64,000 bases of DNA from Pseudomonas hefeiensis (GCF_030687835.1 NZ_CP117449.1:2852001-2916000); one strand, 5' to 3'; positions 9,548-17,504 are shown, numbered from the stretch's first letter. The notes: a model not told the origin generated them from the sequence alone. A program made the numbers and translations.

Positions 9548-9571
9548 GACGGTGGTCTCCTATTAAGGTTG

Positions 9572-9599
9572 TTGCTGTCATTGGCATTGATGCTATAGG
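9572..9599 (+). promoter_or_regulatory. Candidate sigma-70 promoter of the fluoride operon
   Basis: TTGCTG (9572-9577) and TATAGG (9594-9599) are 16 bp apart and would place the transcript start at about 9606, just before the fluoride aptamer at 9608. This positional fit is the main support; the -10 match is moderate. Confidence 0.45.
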
Positions 9600-9607
9600 A
9601 TTTGATC

Positions 9608-9654
9608 AGGAGATGGCATTCCTCCTCAAACCGCCTTGTGCTGATGATGCCTAC
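9608..9654 (+). promoter_or_regulatory. Fluoride riboswitch aptamer (crcB motif)
   Basis: The stretch starting GGAGATGGCATTCCTCC, then AACCGCC and CTGATGATGCCTAC, matches the conserved core of the fluoride (crcB) riboswitch, including GGNGATGG, the AACCGC loop and the terminal GATGATGCCTAC. It lies directly upstream of a fluoride channel gene in the same direction. Fluoride binding is expected to raise expression of the downstream genes. Confidence 0.93.
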
Positions 9655-9712
9655 GTGAACCCTGGACAGGGTACGTAGGCTCGTCTGTACCCTGTCCCCA
9701 CTTTAGGACAGG
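9650..9712 (+). promoter_or_regulatory. Riboswitch expression platform with mutually exclusive helices
   Basis: Three helices compete. CCTACGT (9650-9656), which includes the 3' end of the aptamer, can pair with ACGTAGG (9673-9679). GGACAGGGTAC (9664-9674) can pair perfectly with GTACCCTGTCC (9687-9697). CCTGTCC (9691-9697) can also pair with GGACAGG (9706-9712). Because the partners overlap, ligand-dependent switching is plausible. There is no clear U-tract directly after these stems. Confidence 0.6.
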
Positions 9713-9758
9713 TTATGATCTTACTCCCCGAATTCTCCCCGTTTAGTTGCGCTTGCCG

Positions 9759-9786
9759 TCTGGCTGCTTGGCCATTCAGATTTTTT
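9759..9786 (+). terminator. Possible intrinsic terminator/attenuator before crcB
   Basis: TCTGGC-tgcttg-GCCA-(ttca)-GA forms a short imperfect stem followed at once by six T (9781-9786). The crcB ribosome site GAGGTGGG begins at 9787. It may be the terminator controlled by the fluoride riboswitch, but the stem is weak. Confidence 0.4.
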
Positions 9787-9800
9787 GAGGTGGGCGCTCC

Positions 9801-10184
9801 ATGCTGAAATCGTTCCTTGTCATTGCTATTGGCGCCTCACTGGGTGCCTGGTTGCGCTGGCTTTTGGGCATGAACCTGAACGCGCTGTTTCCCACGCTTC
9901 CTCCAGGCACCGTAGTTGCAAATATGGTGGGGGGATACATCATTGGCCTGGCCATTGCCTTCCTGGCTGCATCTCCCACCGTAAGCCCTGAGTGGCGTCT
10001 CCTGATCATCACGGGTTTCTGTGGCGGTCTGACCACGTTTTCTACATTTTCTGCCGAAACGGTTGCCTTGATTCAGGAAGGCAGATTGCTCTGGGCGCTC
10101 GGCTCGATTTCGTTGCATGTCGTAGGTTCGTTGGCGATGACCGCTGCCGGGCTTCTGTCCTACCAAATGATTGGTACTCGCTGA
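9801..10184 (+). CDS. crcB: Fluoride channel CrcB/Fluc
   Basis: 127 residues with four membrane helices, the usual size for a Fluc monomer (active as an antiparallel dual-topology dimer in the inner membrane). Conserved [10 protein letters not shown] at the start, the NMVGGYIIG segment and [13 protein letters not shown], which carries the pore-lining Thr/Ser and Phe residues, are all present. It exports fluoride. It is preceded by a fluoride riboswitch and followed 10 bp later by a DUF190 gene. RBS GAGGTGGG. Confidence 0.96.
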   Translation: MLKSFLVIAIGASLGAWLRWLLGMNLNALFPTLPPGTVVANMVGGYIIGLAIAFLAASPTVSPEWRLLIITGFCGGLTTFSTFSAETVALIQEGRLLWALGSISLHVVGSLAMTAAGLLSYQMIGTR

Positions 10185-10194
10185 GGTGATAAAA

Positions 10195-10548
10195 ATGAAA
10201 GGTTTTATGGTCGTTTTCTTTACTCAACAAAACCGTCGCTATCAGGGAAAGATGCTAGGTGAATGGATCGTCGACGTGGCTAAAGAAATGGGCTTGCGCG
10301 GCGCCACGCTCTGCACTGGCATCGAAGGGTTCGGGCATACCGGCCAACTGCACTCGTCGCACTTTTTTGAGTTGGCGGATCAGCCTACGGAGATTCGCCT
10401 GGCAATCACCGAGGATGAGGCAGAACGATTGTTCAAACGGCTGGATGCCGAGGAGATATCAGTGTTCTTCACTAAGACGCCGATCGAAATGGGCACCCTT
10501 GGGCAAAAACCCTCCAGCGCAGTCACTTCCACACCTTCGGAGCTATGA
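10195..10548 (+). CDS. DUF190 family protein, CrcB-associated
   Basis: 117 residues from ATG 10195, chosen because GAGGTGAT lies just upstream; an earlier in-frame GTG at 10171 would overlap crcB. The family (DUF190, PII-like fold predicted) is often encoded beside crcB in Proteobacteria. The conserved segments [12 protein letters not shown] and [10 protein letters not shown] are present. No catalytic motif is known. A regulatory or sensing role for the channel is inferred from linkage only. Soluble, cytoplasmic. Confidence 0.85.
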   Translation: MKGFMVVFFTQQNRRYQGKMLGEWIVDVAKEMGLRGATLCTGIEGFGHTGQLHSSHFFELADQPTEIRLAITEDEAERLFKRLDAEEISVFFTKTPIEMGTLGQKPSSAVTSTPSEL

Positions 10549-10550
10549 AC

Positions 10551-11096
10551 ATGAGTTACGCGGATATCCCGGCAGGCAACCAGATCCCTGATGACTTTTT
10601 TACAGTCATCGAAATTCCCGCGAACCACTCTCCGATCAAATACGAGGTGGACAAGCCGAGTGGACAATTATTCGTCGACCGTTTCCTCAGTACGCCGATG
10701 TTCTATCCGGCCAATTATGGATTTATCCCGAACACTTTGAGTGACGATGGGGATCCGCTGGACGTACTGGTGATTTGCCCTTACCCCGTAACGCCTGGTG
10801 TTGTCATTCGCTGCCGCCCAGTCGGCGTGATGTACATGACAGACGAAGCGGGTGCCGACGCCAAAGTGATCGCGGTTCCTCATGAAAAACTCAGCTCGAT
10901 GTACAGCGAGGTCAAGGAATGCAAAGACCTGCCGGCACTGTTGCTTGCCCAGATCCAGCATTTCTTCGAAAATTACAAGGCATTGGAGCCGGGTAAGTGG
11001 GTGAAGATGGGACGCTGGGGTAACGCCGATGAAGCCAGGGACGAGATCCGGAAGTCGGTAGCTGCTTTCGTTCCTAAAAAGCCGGTTACTCCCTAG
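10551..11096 (+). CDS. ppa: Inorganic pyrophosphatase, family I
   Basis: 181 residues from ATG 10551, which gives the family-typical N terminus MSYADIPAG and good spacing from GGAG; ATG 10545, overlapping the DUF190 stop, is an alternative. Motifs [13 protein letters not shown], the metal-binding DGDPLDVLV and the C-terminal KWVKMGRW identify a soluble Mg-dependent pyrophosphatase. Such enzymes are strongly inhibited by fluoride. Its place in the riboswitch-controlled operon suggests a spare, fluoride-inducible copy that restores pyrophosphate hydrolysis during stress (inference). Confidence 0.93.
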   Translation: MSYADIPAGNQIPDDFFTVIEIPANHSPIKYEVDKPSGQLFVDRFLSTPMFYPANYGFIPNTLSDDGDPLDVLVICPYPVTPGVVIRCRPVGVMYMTDEAGADAKVIAVPHEKLSSMYSEVKECKDLPALLLAQIQHFFENYKALEPGKWVKMGRWGNADEARDEIRKSVAAFVPKKPVTP

Positions 11097-11216
11097 AAAT
11101 TTCAGGAGTGGTCTTTTTGTGACATGGGCGTGCGCTTGGCAAGGCTCGAGAGGATGCCCGCCAAGTGGACACCCTCGCCTCAAGTGATGCTCTCAGCAAA
11201 GGTTTGTTGACCGCGA

Positions 11217-11242
11217 GCGCCTGTACCGTCATTTACAGGCGC
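11217..11242. terminator. Perfect 9-bp hairpin between convergent operons
   Basis: GCGCCTGTA (11217-11225) and TACAGGCGC (11234-11242) form a perfect stem with an 8-nt loop, lying between the end of ppa and the end of the minus-strand sulfur operon. There is no T-run on either side, so it may be a Rho-assisted or weak terminator or an mRNA 3'-end stabiliser. Confidence 0.5.
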
Positions 11243-11260
11243 GGCGCGGCAGTATCCGCC

Positions 11261-11449
11261 TCAGCAGCGGTTGCAGGTCCTGATGCCCAGTAATGTATAG
11301 ACCGGGCAGAAACGGAAGATCCCCGTGGCCAGCGGCACCAGGCCGATCCAGCCCCACAAGCCGATCACTCCACTCAGACTGAGGGCAATGAGGACAAGTC
11401 CTGCGGCAATACGCAAGCTACGGTCTATGGTTCCGATGTTGGCTTTCAT
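11261..11449 (-). CDS. Small DUF2892 (YgaP-type) membrane protein
   Basis: 62 residues from ATG at 11449, overlapping the upstream gene by ATGA. Starts MKANIGTIDRSLRI, then two hydrophobic segments around GWIGLVPLATGIFRFCPVYTLLGI, as in the DUF2892 membrane domain found fused to rhodanese in YgaP. It is the last gene of the sulfide-oxidation operon and carries three Cys residues near its C terminus that could take part in sulfur chemistry. The exact role is unknown. Confidence 0.85.
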   Translation of the reverse strand: MKANIGTIDRSLRIAAGLVLIALSLSGVIGLWGWIGLVPLATGIFRFCPVYTLLGIRTCNRC

Positions 11450-11880
11450 GACGATCTCCCGATCAGTGAGCGCCGGTTCTCCAGCGCAGTGAACAACAAC
11501 ATGCCAGCCAGCATGGCCGCCATGAATACGATGATTTGCCAGTGCCCTGTGAGCAGGATCGCCACGGCGGGCCCTGGGCAGATACCGGCTATCCCCCAAC
11601 CGATGCCAAACAGCAGGCTGCCGCCGATCAGGCGAGGGTCCAGCTCACGCTTGACCGGTAATTGCATCGGGTTTCCCAGCACCGAACGGGCCTGGCGGCG
11701 AGCCCAGGTCAGCGGGCCGATCGCGACAGCAATCGCGGCGAGCATTACCAGCGCCAGGGAGGGGTCCCAAGTACCAGTCACATCCAGGAACGCCAAGACT
11801 TTGCTCGGATTGGCCATGCCCGCCAGGAGCAAACCGAAGCCGAACACCAGACCGGCCATGAATGCAGTCAGTTTGAGCAT
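11446..11880 (-). CDS. YeeE/YedE-like half transporter (DUF6691)
   Basis: 144 residues from ATG 11880. Hydrophobic throughout, with GMANPSKVLAFLD near the N terminus and GIAGICPGPAV near residue 95, as in the second half of YeeE/YedE sulfur-compound transporters (related to TsuA thiosulfate uptake). It is separated from the partner half by 2 bp, so the pair probably makes one complex. Found in many sulfide-detoxification operons of the Blh/BigR type. Direction and substrate of transport are not shown by sequence. Confidence 0.85.
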   Translation of the reverse strand: MLKLTAFMAGLVFGFGLLLAGMANPSKVLAFLDVTGTWDPSLALVMLAAIAVAIGPLTWARRQARSVLGNPMQLPVKRELDPRLIGGSLLFGIGWGIAGICPGPAVAILLTGHWQIIVFMAAMLAGMLLFTALENRRSLIGRSS

Positions 11881-11882
11881 GT

Positions 11883-12317
11883 TCAACCTCCCAGCACATG
11901 ACGCAGGACAAAGACCGTGGCGAAACCGCTGAGCATGAAACATGCCGTGGCGATCATCGAACGCGGTGAAAGGCGCGACAGGCCACATACGCCATGGCCG
12001 CTCGTACAGCCCGACCCGTAGCGGGTGCCGATGCCCACCAACAGACCGGCGACGGTGAGGCCGAGCCAGCCGCTCTGAAACTCAATCTGCGGCAACGCGG
12101 TGAACAAGCCCCATACCAGCGGCGCAACGAGCAGCCCCAATAGAAACAGGGCTTTCTCACTCACCCCCTCGCTACCTCGCTGCAGCAGGCTGCCGAGCAA
12201 ACCGCTGATGCCGGCGATACGTCCATTGGCGACAACGAAAAGGCTGGCAGCCACACCAATCAACGCACCGCCGGCAAGAGATGACCAGGGCGTAAAGTTG
12301 AGCCAGTCAATGTTCAT
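11883..12317 (-). CDS. YeeE/YedE-like half transporter
   Basis: 144 residues with about four membrane helices and the hallmark [12 protein letters not shown] motif (near residue 102), whose Cys residues are thought to bind sulfur compounds in this family. With the next gene it forms a split YeeE/YedE transporter. It follows the TauE exporter gene by 43 bp in the minus-strand operon led by persulfide dioxygenase, which points to movement of a sulfur species across the inner membrane. Confidence 0.87.
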   Translation of the reverse strand: MNIDWLNFTPWSSLAGGALIGVAASLFVVANGRIAGISGLLGSLLQRGSEGVSEKALFLLGLLVAPLVWGLFTALPQIEFQSGWLGLTVAGLLVGIGTRYGSGCTSGHGVCGLSRLSPRSMIATACFMLSGFATVFVLRHVLGG

Positions 12318-12360
12318 GAGATTTCTCCGCTACAAATCACGTTGAGACTCCACCAGGCGA

Positions 12361-13164
12361 TTAAACAAAGGCCTTTACAACCAATGCCAGAGCCACCAAA
12401 GCAGCCAGAATGGCAAAGCCTTTTTGCAGATACGGCTCTGGCAGCCTGGCGGCGAGCAAGCGCCCGCCGGTCATTCCCACCAGTGCGCCAAGGGTAAAGG
12501 GCACGGCAATCGCCCATTGCAAGTGACCTGCTGCCGAGCTCGCCACCACACCGGAAATTGAAACCAGGGCAATGACCGTCAGCGACGTGGCAAGCACCGA
12601 CTGGGTGGTCAGATTGGTGTAGCGCTGGAGCGCCGGGACCATGACAAAACCGCCGCCCACACCCAGCAAACCGGAAAGCGCGCCGGCGACCATGCCGGAG
12701 ACCGCCAGCGCCCATGCGCAGGGTGCGGTCCAATGGAGCTTGCCCCGTTTTTCGTCCAGTACACAGGGCGGGGGTTTGCGCATCGACGTGGCTTTGGAAT
12801 CGGCGCGCGCGGGCAATGATTTTTGAAAGGCCCGGAAGGCCACGTACATCAATAGAACGGCAAACAGGACCGCCAAGGGACGGTTGGGCGTGCGCTGAGC
12901 CAGCCAGATCCCCAATGGAGAGCAGATGATCCCCGCGCCTGCGGTCAGCAGTGCCGCCTTATAGCGTACGGTGCCGTTTCTAAGGCCCATCACCGCACCC
13001 AGGGACGCGGCCAAACCCACCGCCAGCAGGCCGATGGGCCCGGCTTCGGCCATGCTCAGGCCCGCGCCGAAGACGAGCAGGGGAACCGCCAGTATTCCCC
13101 CGCCCGCGCCGGTCAGCGCCAGAATCACACCCACGGTCAGGCCGAGCAGCAAGATGATGATCAT
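12361..13164 (-). CDS. TauE/SafE family sulfite/sulfur-compound exporter
   Basis: 267 residues from ATG 13164 (GGAGAG upstream). Two repeats with GAGGGILAVPLL in the first half and LGVGGGFVMVPAL in the second are diagnostic of TauE/SafE permeases with about eight helices. Likely role: export of sulfite produced by the persulfide dioxygenase of the same operon. It begins 28 bp after the SQR fusion gene. The substrate is inferred from operon context. Confidence 0.9.
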   Translation of the reverse strand: MIIILLLGLTVGVILALTGAGGGILAVPLLVFGAGLSMAEAGPIGLLAVGLAASLGAVMGLRNGTVRYKAALLTAGAGIICSPLGIWLAQRTPNRPLAVLFAVLLMYVAFRAFQKSLPARADSKATSMRKPPPCVLDEKRGKLHWTAPCAWALAVSGMVAGALSGLLGVGGGFVMVPALQRYTNLTTQSVLATSLTVIALVSISGVVASSAAGHLQWAIAVPFTLGALVGMTGGRLLAARLPEPYLQKGFAILAALVALALVVKAFV

Positions 13165-13192
13165 CCCTCTCTCCTTGCCTTGAGGTCTGCTT

Positions 13193-14863
13193 TCATAGAT
13201 CCGCCAACTCCGGTTTTGCCAGCCACTCATGTCCTTTGAGCATTCCCTTCCAATACAACGGCGGGAGAATCCGCTCCTTGAGCAGCCAGGCCAGCCGCGA
13301 TGGCCGGGTACCGTCAATCAGCCAGGACGGGAAGCTGGGGGCGACGGTGCCGCCATAGGTGAACTCCGCCAGGACGATCTTGCCCCGTTCGACCGTCAGC
13401 GGGCAGGAGCCGTAGCCGTCGTAATGAGCGTTGCCCTTGGCTTTGCCCATGGCCGCCAGCACGTTATGGGCGACCACGGGCGCCTGCTTGCGAGCGGCCG
13501 CGGCGGTCTTGGCGTTGCTGGAGTTGGTGGCGTCGCCCAGTGCGTGAATATTCGCCCAGGTTTTATGGCGCAGCGTGTCGGGGTCGACATCAATCCAGCC
13601 AGCCGCATCGGCGAGGGGGCTGATGCGGATAAAGTCCGGTGCAATCTGTGGGGGGACCACATGCAGCAGGTTGAAGTCGCGAGTGACAAGCTGGCGCGTG
13701 CCATCGGGCTTGACGCAACTGAAGGTGGCGGTTTTGGCGGGCCCGTCAACGGCGGTCAGTGTGCTGCCGAAGTTCAGGTCGATGCCATAGGCGCGGATGT
13801 ACTCCATCAGGGCCGGCACGTAATCGGGCACCCCGAACAACACTGCTCCGGCACTGCAGAAATCGATCTTGATATTGCCGAGTACCCCTTCACGCCGCCA
13901 GTGGTCGGCAGAGAGATACATGGCTTTTTGCGGCGCCCCGGCACATTTGATCGGCATGGGCGGTTGCGTGAAGATGGCCCGGCCACCGCGCAGTTTTTGC
14001 ACGCACTCCCAGGTATAGGGGGCGAGGTGATACAGGTAGTTTGATGTGACACCATTGCGACCCAATGTCTGCGGCAGACCTTCAATGGCATTCCAGTTGA
14101 GTTTGAGGCCAGGGCATACGATCAGTTGTTGATACTTGACGACTCTGCAGCCATCGAGAATGAGCGCATTTCTCTCGGGTTCAAAAGCGGCCACGGCGGC
14201 TTTGATCCAGTGCACGCCGCGAGGAATGGTCGAACCCATCGTGTGGGCGGTCCGGGGTGCATCGAAGACACCGCAACCGACCAACGTCCAGCCTGGCTGG
14301 TAATAATGCACATCTGCCGGGTCAATGATGGCGATGTCGAGCCCCGGTTCCCTGGCCAATAAACTGGATGCCGCCGCAATACCCGCTGCGCCGCCGCCGA
14401 TAATGACCACCGCATGTTCGGCCTCGGCCACTTCGACCGGGGTCAGCCCCTTGTTCGCAATCCGGCGGATAACGCCTTTCATGTCAAACCCGGCATCTTT
14501 GGCTGTTTCGACGATCTGCGGCAGAGGCAGCAGGCTCGCTTGTGACAGCGCCCACATGGTTGTCGAACGCATGCCGGAGCGGCAATACGCCAACACCGGT
14601 TTTGGCAGTGTTTCAAATAGCTGGCCGAAGGCAACGCCTTGTTCGTCGGTAACCTTGCCCGATTCCGCGGGCAGATAGTGAGCTTCAATGCCCACGGCCT
14701 CAGCCGCGCGTTTGATTTCGGCAAACAAGGGTTGATCGCTGCCTTCGCCATCCGGGCGATTACACACAATGGCGCGAAAGCCGGTGTTTTTCAGTTCCGT
14801 CAATTGATGGGGAAAAATCTGCTCTGATACCGCTAAGCCTGGCGCAAGGTGGCGGATGTCCAT
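13193..14863 (-). CDS. sqr: DUF442 (rhodanese/phosphatase-like) – type II sulfide:quinone oxidoreductase fusion
   Basis: 556 residues. Residues 1-110 are a DUF442/Blh-type domain with the loop CRSGMR (C94 to R99, CX4R), like rhodanese or dual-specificity phosphatases. From about 150 a flavoprotein follows: GGGAAG at 156-161 for FAD, then C307 in KCAGAPQKAMYLS and C487 in YGSCPLT, which match the paired redox cysteines of type II (human SQOR-like) SQR. It should oxidise sulfide to a persulfide at the membrane and reduce quinone; the fused domain may pass sulfane sulfur to an acceptor. The gene lies 41 bp after persulfide dioxygenase. Confidence 0.88.
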   Translation of the reverse strand: MDIRHLAPGLAVSEQIFPHQLTELKNTGFRAIVCNRPDGEGSDQPLFAEIKRAAEAVGIEAHYLPAESGKVTDEQGVAFGQLFETLPKPVLAYCRSGMRSTTMWALSQASLLPLPQIVETAKDAGFDMKGVIRRIANKGLTPVEVAEAEHAVVIIGGGAAGIAAASSLLAREPGLDIAIIDPADVHYYQPGWTLVGCGVFDAPRTAHTMGSTIPRGVHWIKAAVAAFEPERNALILDGCRVVKYQQLIVCPGLKLNWNAIEGLPQTLGRNGVTSNYLYHLAPYTWECVQKLRGGRAIFTQPPMPIKCAGAPQKAMYLSADHWRREGVLGNIKIDFCSAGAVLFGVPDYVPALMEYIRAYGIDLNFGSTLTAVDGPAKTATFSCVKPDGTRQLVTRDFNLLHVVPPQIAPDFIRISPLADAAGWIDVDPDTLRHKTWANIHALGDATNSSNAKTAAAARKQAPVVAHNVLAAMGKAKGNAHYDGYGSCPLTVERGKIVLAEFTYGGTVAPSFPSWLIDGTRPSRLAWLLKERILPPLYWKGMLKGHEWLAKPELADL

Positions 14864-14904
14864 GGTGGTCTCCGTGATGAGGTTTTCTTATAGGGGAGGG
14901 GACG

Positions 14905-15783
14905 TCAGAGCGCGTTGAGCGGAATCTTCAAATAGCGTGTTCCGTTCGATTCAGGCTCGGGGAGGTGCCCGGCGCGCATGTTGACCTGAACCGATGGCAG
15001 GATCAGCGTCGGCATTTCCAACGTGCTGTCACGCTTGGTGCGCATGGCCACGAACTCTTCTTCACTGATGCCATTACGCACATGGATATTGTCGGCGCGC
15101 TGCTCGGCAACGGTACTGGCGAACAGTACCTCACGGCCTTCGGGCTGGTAGTCGTGGCACATGTACAGCACCGTATCGGCCGGCAGGCTCAGCACCTTGT
15201 TGATGGACCGGAACAAGGTGCGGGCATCACCGCCTGGAAAATCACAGCGCGCAGTACCGTAGTCGGGCATGAACAGGGTGTCGCCGACAAATGCCACCGT
15301 TTGCCTGGCGTCGCTGACGACGTACGTCATGCAGGCGGGTGTATGGCCCGGCGTATGCAGCGCGCGGCAGTGCAGCGAACCGATGGAGAACGTGTACTCA
15401 TTGACGAACAGATGATCGAACTGACTTCCATCCTGGGCCATGTCTTCACCGGTATTGAACAGCGTGCCAAAGGTTTGCTGCACGGTGGTGATCCGACTGC
15501 CGATGCCGATCTTGCCTCCAAGCTTTTCTTTCAGGTAAGGCGCTGCCGTGAGGTGGTCGGCGTGGACATGGGTTTCAAGAATCCATTGAACCTTGGCGTC
15601 CAGCTCGGCCACCCTGGCGATCAACGCGTCGGCAGACGTCGTCGTGGTATGGCCGGACTTGGGATCGTAATCCAGTACGCTGTCCACGAGTGCGCAGTGG
15701 CGGGTCGCCTGATCAAGCACGATATAACTGACGGTATGAGTATCGGGATCGAAAAATCCTTCGACGTGCAGTGTAGCGGTCAT
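14905..15783 (-). CDS. Persulfide dioxygenase (ETHE1-like metallo-beta-lactamase fold)
   Basis: 292 residues from ATG 15783. Metal motif THVHADH (H72, H74, D76, H77), then GHTP and FVGDTLF, as in ETHE1/Blh-type persulfide dioxygenases with one iron. It oxidises glutathione persulfide to sulfite. First gene of the sulfide-oxidation operon, behind a sigma-54-type promoter and opposite a FisR-like activator gene. An upstream in-frame extension to 15966 is rejected, because it would run across the promoter region. Confidence 0.93.
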   Translation of the reverse strand: MTATLHVEGFFDPDTHTVSYIVLDQATRHCALVDSVLDYDPKSGHTTTTSADALIARVAELDAKVQWILETHVHADHLTAAPYLKEKLGGKIGIGSRITTVQQTFGTLFNTGEDMAQDGSQFDHLFVNEYTFSIGSLHCRALHTPGHTPACMTYVVSDARQTVAFVGDTLFMPDYGTARCDFPGGDARTLFRSINKVLSLPADTVLYMCHDYQPEGREVLFASTVAEQRADNIHVRNGISEEEFVAMRTKRDSTLEMPTLILPSVQVNMRAGHLPEPESNGTRYLKIPLNAL

Positions 15784-15827
15784 GATCGGTCTCCTTGGTC
15801 TTGTTGCCGACTGGTTTAACCTGACAT

Positions 15828-15843
15828 AGCAATAAGTCTGCCA
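15828..15843 (-). promoter_or_regulatory. Sigma-54 promoter of the persulfide dioxygenase operon
   Basis: On the minus strand TGGCAGACTTATTGCT gives GG-N10-GC with -24 TGGCA and -12 TTGCT, a near-consensus sigma-54 element. The predicted start at about 15817 leaves a leader of roughly 33 nt before the dioxygenase ATG. The divergent neighbour encodes a sigma-54 activator. Confidence 0.8.
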
Positions 15844-15939
15844 TGGACCGATTGAGCGAAAATTAAACGGTATCCTGTTGAATTTAATGTGTTTATTTTT
15901 TTGAGTCGGATGCGGCATTTTCACGCACATGAATAAACA

Positions 15940-15954
15940 ACTGCCATTGGCAGT
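15940..15954. promoter_or_regulatory. Palindrome, candidate upstream activator site for the FisR-like regulator
   Basis: ACTGCCATTGGCAGT is a perfect 7+7 inverted repeat centred about 100 bp upstream of the -24 element of the minus-strand operon, a typical enhancer distance. A related CTGCC/GGCAG palindrome occurs before the cyd promoter (17357-17389). Confidence 0.6.
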
Positions 15955-16010
15955 ATTTGTTGGCATAGTGGCAGTGTCACTTGCGTCCGATTGAATCCAC
16001 AGGAATTTCG

Positions 16011-17336
16011 ATGACCACTATCCTGCCGCCCCCGAACAATTTGATCCCCCCGCCGGATCAGGTGCAGTCACTGGTTTCGTTTCTCGAGCACGAGCCGCAT
16101 CCGATGATCGTGCTGGATCCGGACTACAACATCCTGGCGGCGAACACCGCCTATCGGCGCCAGTTCGGCAGTGCCGACAAGCCGTTTATTGGTCATAAGT
16201 GCTATCGGGTTTCCCATCATTACGATGTTCCTTGCGATCAGGCGGGAGAGAACTGCCCGATGAAGAAGGCCCGGGAAATGCGCGGCCCGGATCGGGTCTT
16301 GCACATTCACCACACCCCCCGCGGGCCTGAGCATGTCGACGTGGAACTGCGTCCGATCCTCAATGACCATGGCGACATCACCGCTTATGTGGAGCGCCTT
16401 ACCCTGGTACGCAGCGCCTCAGCGCGGCCCAGCAACGAGGGCCTGGTGGGCAGCTCTCCCGCGTTCAACCGCGCGCTGTCGGAGCTGCAACGGGTCGCGC
16501 CGTCGATGTTGCCGGTGCTGCTGTTGGGGGAGTCCGGTACGGGTAAGGAACTGTTTGCGCGCGCGGTCCATGAAACCAGTGAGCGGGCCAACGGGCCCTT
16601 TGTGGTGGTGGACTGTTCCGGGTTGACTGAAACGCTGTTTGAGAGCGAACTGTTCGGCCACGAGAAAGGCGCGTTTACCGGTGCCACCCTGCGCAAGCAG
16701 GGTCTGGTCGAAACGGCCCAGGGCGGTACGCTGTTTCTTGATGAAATCGGCGACGTTCCCCTGGCCATGCAGGTGAAACTGCTCAGACTGATTGAGTCGG
16801 GAACCTATCGCCGTGTGGGCGGCGTGGAAACCTTGCATGCAAACTTCCGGTTGGTTGCCGCCACCCATAAACCCTTGGAACAGATGATGGACAAGGGTGA
16901 GTTCAGGCAAGACCTGTACTACCGCATCAGCGTATTTCCCATTCATTTACCGCCGCTGCGTAATCGTAAGGAGGACATCGCGCTGCTGGTCAATTCGTTA
17001 TTGCAACGTTCCGGTACCGGCAAACGCCGGCTGACCATCGACGCCGATGCCTTGATGCAACTGCAGCAATATGCCTGGCCGGGCAATATCCGCGAGCTTC
17101 GTAATGTGCTGGAAAGAGCCAGCCTGTTTGCCGATGACGGGGTCATTCACTCCGTGAATTTGCCTCATGCCCCTGATGCGATGGTCCCGCGACTGGCTGC
17201 CCCGGCTGTTTCTGACGGCCTCTCGCTGGCCCAGATCCTGTCTGCGTTCAAAGGGACCCGCAGTGAGCTGGCCCGGCATTTGGGTATCAGCGAGCGTACT
17301 TTGTACCGGCGATTGAAAGAGCAGGGTTTGGCCTGA
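16011..17336 (+). CDS. fisR: FisR-like sigma-54-dependent transcriptional activator (sulfane-sulfur sensor)
   Basis: 441 residues from ATG 16011 (AGGAAT upstream; a TTG at 15981 is unlikely). N-terminal PAS-like domain with C64, C75 and C82, a Cys-X10-Cys-X6-Cys spacing equal to that of FisR (C53/C64/C71), whose cysteines react with polysulfide. The AAA+ domain has Walker A GESGTGKE (about 173-180) and the sigma-54 contact GAFTGA (220-225). A Fis-type HTH ends the protein ([14 protein letters not shown]). It lies between two operons with sigma-54-like promoters, so it probably activates sulfide oxidation and perhaps cytochrome bd. Confidence 0.88.
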   Translation: MTTILPPPNNLIPPPDQVQSLVSFLEHEPHPMIVLDPDYNILAANTAYRRQFGSADKPFIGHKCYRVSHHYDVPCDQAGENCPMKKAREMRGPDRVLHIHHTPRGPEHVDVELRPILNDHGDITAYVERLTLVRSASARPSNEGLVGSSPAFNRALSELQRVAPSMLPVLLLGESGTGKELFARAVHETSERANGPFVVVDCSGLTETLFESELFGHEKGAFTGATLRKQGLVETAQGGTLFLDEIGDVPLAMQVKLLRLIESGTYRRVGGVETLHANFRLVAATHKPLEQMMDKGEFRQDLYYRISVFPIHLPPLRNRKEDIALLVNSLLQRSGTGKRRLTIDADALMQLQQYAWPGNIRELRNVLERASLFADDGVIHSVNLPHAPDAMVPRLAAPAVSDGLSLAQILSAFKGTRSELARHLGISERTLYRRLKEQGLA

Positions 17337-17356
17337 TCACCCGCTATGACACCTGA

Positions 17357-17389
17357 CTGCCAATCACTGCCGTCATGGCAGATTGGCAG
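17357..17389. promoter_or_regulatory. Compound palindrome, second candidate FisR activator site
   Basis: CTGCCAATC (17357-17365) and GATTGGCAG (17381-17389) form a 9-bp inverted repeat that encloses a second one, TGCC-gtcat-GGCA. It repeats the CTGCC/GGCAG core of the palindrome at 15940 and lies about 105 bp before a GG-N10-GC element upstream of cydP. It has no T-run, so a terminator for fisR is less likely. Confidence 0.5.
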
Positions 17390-17427
17390 CGCCTGAGTCA
17401 GCCACAGCTATCCCTTCCCACCGGAGT

Positions 17428-17455
17428 TCGTTCATAACCTGCTGTTATAGAACGA
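17428..17455. repeat. Imperfect inverted repeat upstream of cydP
   Basis: TCGTTCATAAC (17428-17438) and GTTATAGAACGA (17444-17455) pair over 11 bp with one bulge and a 5-nt loop. It may be an operator for a second regulator of the cyd operon or an RNA hairpin after fisR. TAAAAATC follows, not a T-run. Confidence 0.4.
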
Positions 17456-17476
17456 TAAAAATCTTCTCCTGGCCTT

Positions 17477-17492
17477 TGGCATGGCGCGTGCT
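17477..17492 (+). promoter_or_regulatory. Candidate sigma-54 promoter of the cyd operon
   Basis: TGGCATGGCGCGTGCT has GG-N10-GC spacing, -24 TGGCATG and -12 GTGCT (one mismatch to TTGCT). The expected transcript start (about 17503) would be only 2 nt before the cydP ATG, so the message would be nearly leaderless for cydP, or the element is not used. The match is good but this position is awkward. Confidence 0.5.
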
Positions 17493-17504
17493 AACTGCAC
17501 CGAC

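Noticed and set aside
14905..15966. Longer dioxygenase reading frame starting at 15966
   Set aside because: The extra 61 codons cross the sigma-54 promoter and have no family match; ATG 15783 starts the known domain.
17481..17504. Earlier cydP start at ATG 17481
   Set aside because: It lies within the predicted promoter and adds no family sequence.
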